Assembly: GCF_023074185.1 (NCBI RefSeq)
Contig: NZ_JADPKY010000146.1
Location: forward strand, 1 to 64,000
Source: Bradyrhizobium sp. 132
Lineage (GTDB): Bacteria > Pseudomonadota > Alphaproteobacteria > Rhizobiales > Xanthobacteraceae
DNA length: 64,000 nucleotides
Direction: 5' to 3'
A program made the position numbers and the translations under genes. Shown here piece by piece: positions 61,717 to 64,000 of this stretch. How positions within the stretch are numbered: the first letter of the stretch is position 1; each line of letters opens with the position of its first letter. The notes beneath the pieces are model-generated. The model saw nothing but the letters and a program-made list of their open reading frames with translations. It searched no databases and had not been told where the DNA came from.

Positions 61717-62195
61717 GGCTCCATCCGAATCTTGGGCAGAAGGCCCACGCAGACGAGTCGGGAATCCGGGAGCAGACAAGCCGTCAATTAAATAATGATC
61801 GTGCAATCCACGTTTAAATGGGAGGGCAGAATGGCGCAACAGTGGTAATATCGTGGCGGAGTATTTAATTGCTGCGAGGGGTATCCACGTATCGTGACAT
61901 CCACAAACTCACCCCTCGGCGAGAAGCGATTTCGTGTTCGGGGACCAGCGCAACGATGGCGATCGACCGGGCGGCGGCGGCGCGGATCGCGGGCGGCAGC
62001 GAGGCCCGGCGCAACTCAGGTGGCTCGATGAATCGATCGCGCTGCCTCGTGTTGCAACCCCGGAGTACTGGGCCGGCATATTAATCAGGCGGCCAAGAGT
62101 ACAATTAATTCGTCGCGCTGCCCGATTTAAGCCGCATGGGAGCCGTTGTCGCCGCTGAGGCTCGAGCGGGGGTGGGGCGAACCCGGGAGTTTTCG
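61717..62195. other. intergenic region, no gene accepted
   Basis: Two overlapping plus-strand frames near 61869-62158 have strongly biased composition but no recognisable family. Part of the stretch near 61780-61870 and 62070-62120 is AT-rich, suiting an H-NS-type target next to the H-NS gene. Confidence 0.4.
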
Positions 62196-62912
62196 ATGTC
62201 CGGTCATTTGCGATTGTACTTCGCCAGCCTAGTCCTTGTTGGAGGTTTTTGGGCAGCGCCTGCGTCTTCCAATTCGCTTGCCGACTTCTTCAATACTGCT
62301 ACGTCCCAACCCACGGTAACCTCTCCGCCGCAAGCCGAATGCGTGCCGCGTCCCGGTACCTCGACCACCGGCGGACGGCATTGGGTCTACCGAACGGACG
62401 GTCACCGCAAATGCTGGTTCCTGGCCGAGGGCGTCGCGACGGTGAAGAAGCCCATTCGGGCTCGCATGGCCAAAGACCGCAGCGCCAGTTTGGACGAAAA
62501 CGGGACCACGCAGACCAGGCGGCGCGCGGTCGTTGATGCGCGCGCGGAGTTGCTGCGCTCCGCACCGCCCGAGCAATCTCAGCCGCCTGTACCTGGAATG
62601 AAGGTAGCTGATGCCGCTTCCGATCTCTTCACGGGCCTCACCCTGATGTCGGCGGTCCCCATTGTCGATCTTCCCAGCAACCAGCTCACGCCCGAACACT
62701 CCATGCCCAGCCGAGTCGACGTTGGGCAGCTTCTCCCCGCCGCGTCCGCCGACCCACCTCAAGTTATACCGCTGCGCGTGCGCACTGCAGAGACGCGCGA
62801 CGAAGCCCGCAGCTGGACGGCCTGGTTTGGTGTGCTGCTGATGACGCTTGGCGGCCTCTCGCTCTTAAGCTCGAGCCGCACGCTTCGGTACGCGGTGAGA
62901 TTACGCCACTGA
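62196..62912 (+). CDS. exported protein with C-terminal membrane anchor, 238 aa
   Basis: A signal peptide (LRLYFASLVLVGGFWAAPAS) comes first. A Cys-containing segment (AECVPRPGTSTTGGRHWVYR, HRKCWFLAEGV) suggests a small disulphide-linked domain at about 50-80. A long disordered middle and a C-terminal membrane helix (TAWFGVLLMTLGGLSLLSSS) follow. The layout suggests a periplasmic protein tethered at its end. I recall this type from the genus; function unknown. Confidence 0.7.
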   Translation: MSGHLRLYFASLVLVGGFWAAPASSNSLADFFNTATSQPTVTSPPQAECVPRPGTSTTGGRHWVYRTDGHRKCWFLAEGVATVKKPIRARMAKDRSASLDENGTTQTRRRAVVDARAELLRSAPPEQSQPPVPGMKVADAASDLFTGLTLMSAVPIVDLPSNQLTPEHSMPSRVDVGQLLPAASADPPQVIPLRVRTAETRDEARSWTAWFGVLLMTLGGLSLLSSSRTLRYAVRLRH

Positions 62913-63078
62913 GGTAGCGAGATACGAGGTACTGCCGCCGCGCGATCGATGGGATTCCAGGGACCAGTATAGCGGAACTGCCACACGTACAAAGGTTCCG
63001 TACGCCGCACTTAATTTGGCACTGCCTTAGACGGACATTCGACTACGATGATGGTCGCCCTTTGGATGGGCCTGCATC

Positions 63079-63270
63079 ATGCGGTACAAAGTGTTCGTGG
63101 TGGACGGCAGCCGGCAAGTGATCTGCGCTGCAAAGCTCGACTGCATTGACGAGCAAGCGGCGAGACGCCGAGCCGAGCAAATGCATGACGAGCACGACGT
63201 TGAGCTTTGGGAAGGCGATCGACTTGTTGCCGTGTTCCGAAGTGCAACGTCGAATGAAAGTCGGAGCTAA
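63079..63270 (+). CDS. 63-aa protein, three-member family (copy 3)
   Basis: MRYKVFVVDGSRQVICAAKL then DCIDEQAARRRAEQMHDEHD and VELWEGDRLVAVFRS. The same pattern as the genes at 48628 and 52963 is evident (DEQxAR, VELW/IELW, VAVF), but identity is only about 40%, so this is an older member and lacks the Pro/Ala tail. It supports a real conserved domain of about 58 residues. Confidence 0.7.
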   Translation: MRYKVFVVDGSRQVICAAKLDCIDEQAARRRAEQMHDEHDVELWEGDRLVAVFRSATSNESRS

Positions 63271-63507
63271 TGCGCGGTCCCGAATAGACGGCCGGTCTCG
63301 TCGCCGAGTTAGTTCGAGCGTTGTGGGGCACCCCGGCCCGTCTGGTTGCCGACACGTCGCAGCGACGTCGTCGCCGAGCCTCGCTACTGCGGGGATGAAG
63401 GCGCCAGTCCTCTTTCAAAATAGTGGCAGATGCGAGGAACGCGGGCAATCCGTCCATCGAATCGCGCGAGTGAGCCAACGCGGGTCAACCTTCGGACCGC
63501 CGGGTCT

Positions 63508-63681
63508 CTAAACGGCTCTTGCTCCGCCGCTCGCTTTGGTACGCCGTCTTCTGCCGATTGTTCTTGCTTCTACATGTCGGAGCTTACGTCGAAGCTTCTC
63601 CACCTGTCTAAGCTCCTCCAGAAGCGCCTGGTGCCGTTCGCTCAGAACAGCACTAGAGAAAATCGGACGCGTACTCGACAT
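63508..63681 (-). CDS. small basic helical protein, 57 aa
   Basis: MSSTRPIFSSAVLSERHQAL then LEELRQVEKLRRKLRHVEAR and a very basic end. It is one long amphipathic helix. The start at 63681 is chosen because the further-upstream part is not ordered. Function unknown. Confidence 0.45.
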   Translation of the reverse strand: MSSTRPIFSSAVLSERHQALLEELRQVEKLRRKLRHVEARTIGRRRRTKASGGARAV

Positions 63682-63753
63682 CACATGCCTCAGAAAATGA
63701 CTTGAAGTAAGAAGTCGACGAAAAGCGAAAGACAAAGGACACTCGACCGAAGC

Positions 63754-63891
63754 TCAATGAGCTGAAGCCGCAGCCGCCAGATGCTCCCAGTACTCTGCCT
63801 CTGCAAGCAGTTTCCAGCTTCTCTCAGGTTGGAGTGCGGCAGTCTGTCGGCAAAGCAGCGCCATTGCACGAAGGCGGCGGGCAGCTTCCAT
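63754..63891 (-). CDS. 45-aa protein, family with the 46967 N-terminus
   Basis: MEAARRLRAMALLCRQTAAL then QPERSWKLLAEAEYWEHLAA and AASAH. It closely matches the opening of the chimeric pseudogene at 46967 (RRLRAMASLCRQSAAYHPDR, SWKLLAEAEYWDHLA). An AGGTTG site precedes the ATG at 63891. Conservation across two loci supports a real tiny gene. Two helices with conserved Cys and Trp are seen; function unknown. Confidence 0.7.
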   Translation of the reverse strand: MEAARRLRAMALLCRQTAALQPERSWKLLAEAEYWEHLAAAASAH

Positions 63892-64000
63892 TTCAACCTC
63901 CCATGTTCTCCCCAAACATATTTTTCAATTTTGAGATGGAGTCATCATGATTATATGCAATAATCAAATTTATCGTTTAACGGCGGTCAATTTGGTTCCC

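Overview
The window looks like a piece of a high-GC alphaproteobacterial chromosome, most likely Bradyrhizobium or a close relative in the Nitrobacteraceae. Three things suggest this: a Ku-type NHEJ gene at the left edge, FixK/FNR-like and FixJ-like regulators with matching TTGAT-N4-ATCAA boxes, and many very small orphan genes of the kind I recall from Bradyrhizobium genomes. That assignment rests on recalled family knowledge, not on a search.

Layout. (1) 1-1463: 5' end of ku on the minus strand, then four small plus-strand orphan genes. (2) 1497-6955: seven minus-strand genes. Two resemble the 4-nitrobenzoate pair PnbA (nitroreductase) and PnbB (hydroxylaminobenzoate lyase, DUF4863). The others are two HD-domain proteins of the cyanamide-hydratase type, a GlxA-type regulator, an exported cupin and a quinone-oxidoreductase-like MDR enzyme. 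A 31-nt direct repeat lies at 3570 and 7101, either side of four of them. (3) 7218-8722: a scar with a frameshifted tyrosine recombinase and two truncated transposase genes meeting head to head. (4) 9106-32605: the most coherent block. It holds an FNR/FixK-family regulator, a FixJ-like regulator and six FixK-type boxes. The boxes lie before an AI-2E-family permease, a degenerate acetate kinase, an aspartate-alanine-type antiporter diverging from DUF1275-SulP, an Orn/Lys/Arg decarboxylase with a second antiporter, a PPK2 operon, and a DUF3300-DUF2950-exported protein operon that ends near a MASE4 histidine kinase. (5) 32619-34695: decayed genes and a 44-nt tRNA-Lys 3' fragment, a plausible attachment-site scar. 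(6) 34836-64000: a mosaic of small orphan genes, pseudogenes, several response regulators, a DUF5939 adenylate/guanylate cyclase, an OpgC protein, a MASE1 hybrid kinase facing a NarL-type regulator, an H-NS/HvrA-type protein, and a duplicated 340-bp segment.

How it may work together. Block 4 reads as a low-oxygen survival regulon. A FixK/FNR-type factor would switch on amino-acid decarboxylation coupled to antiport, polyphosphate-linked nucleotide phosphorylation, anion transport and envelope proteins. The regulon call rests on directly visible operator-like palindromes; the physiology is inference. The best candidates for undescribed biology are that regulon, a 685-residue response regulator with a repeat-rich adhesin-like tail (41045-43102), and the families of tiny paralogous proteins at the right end.
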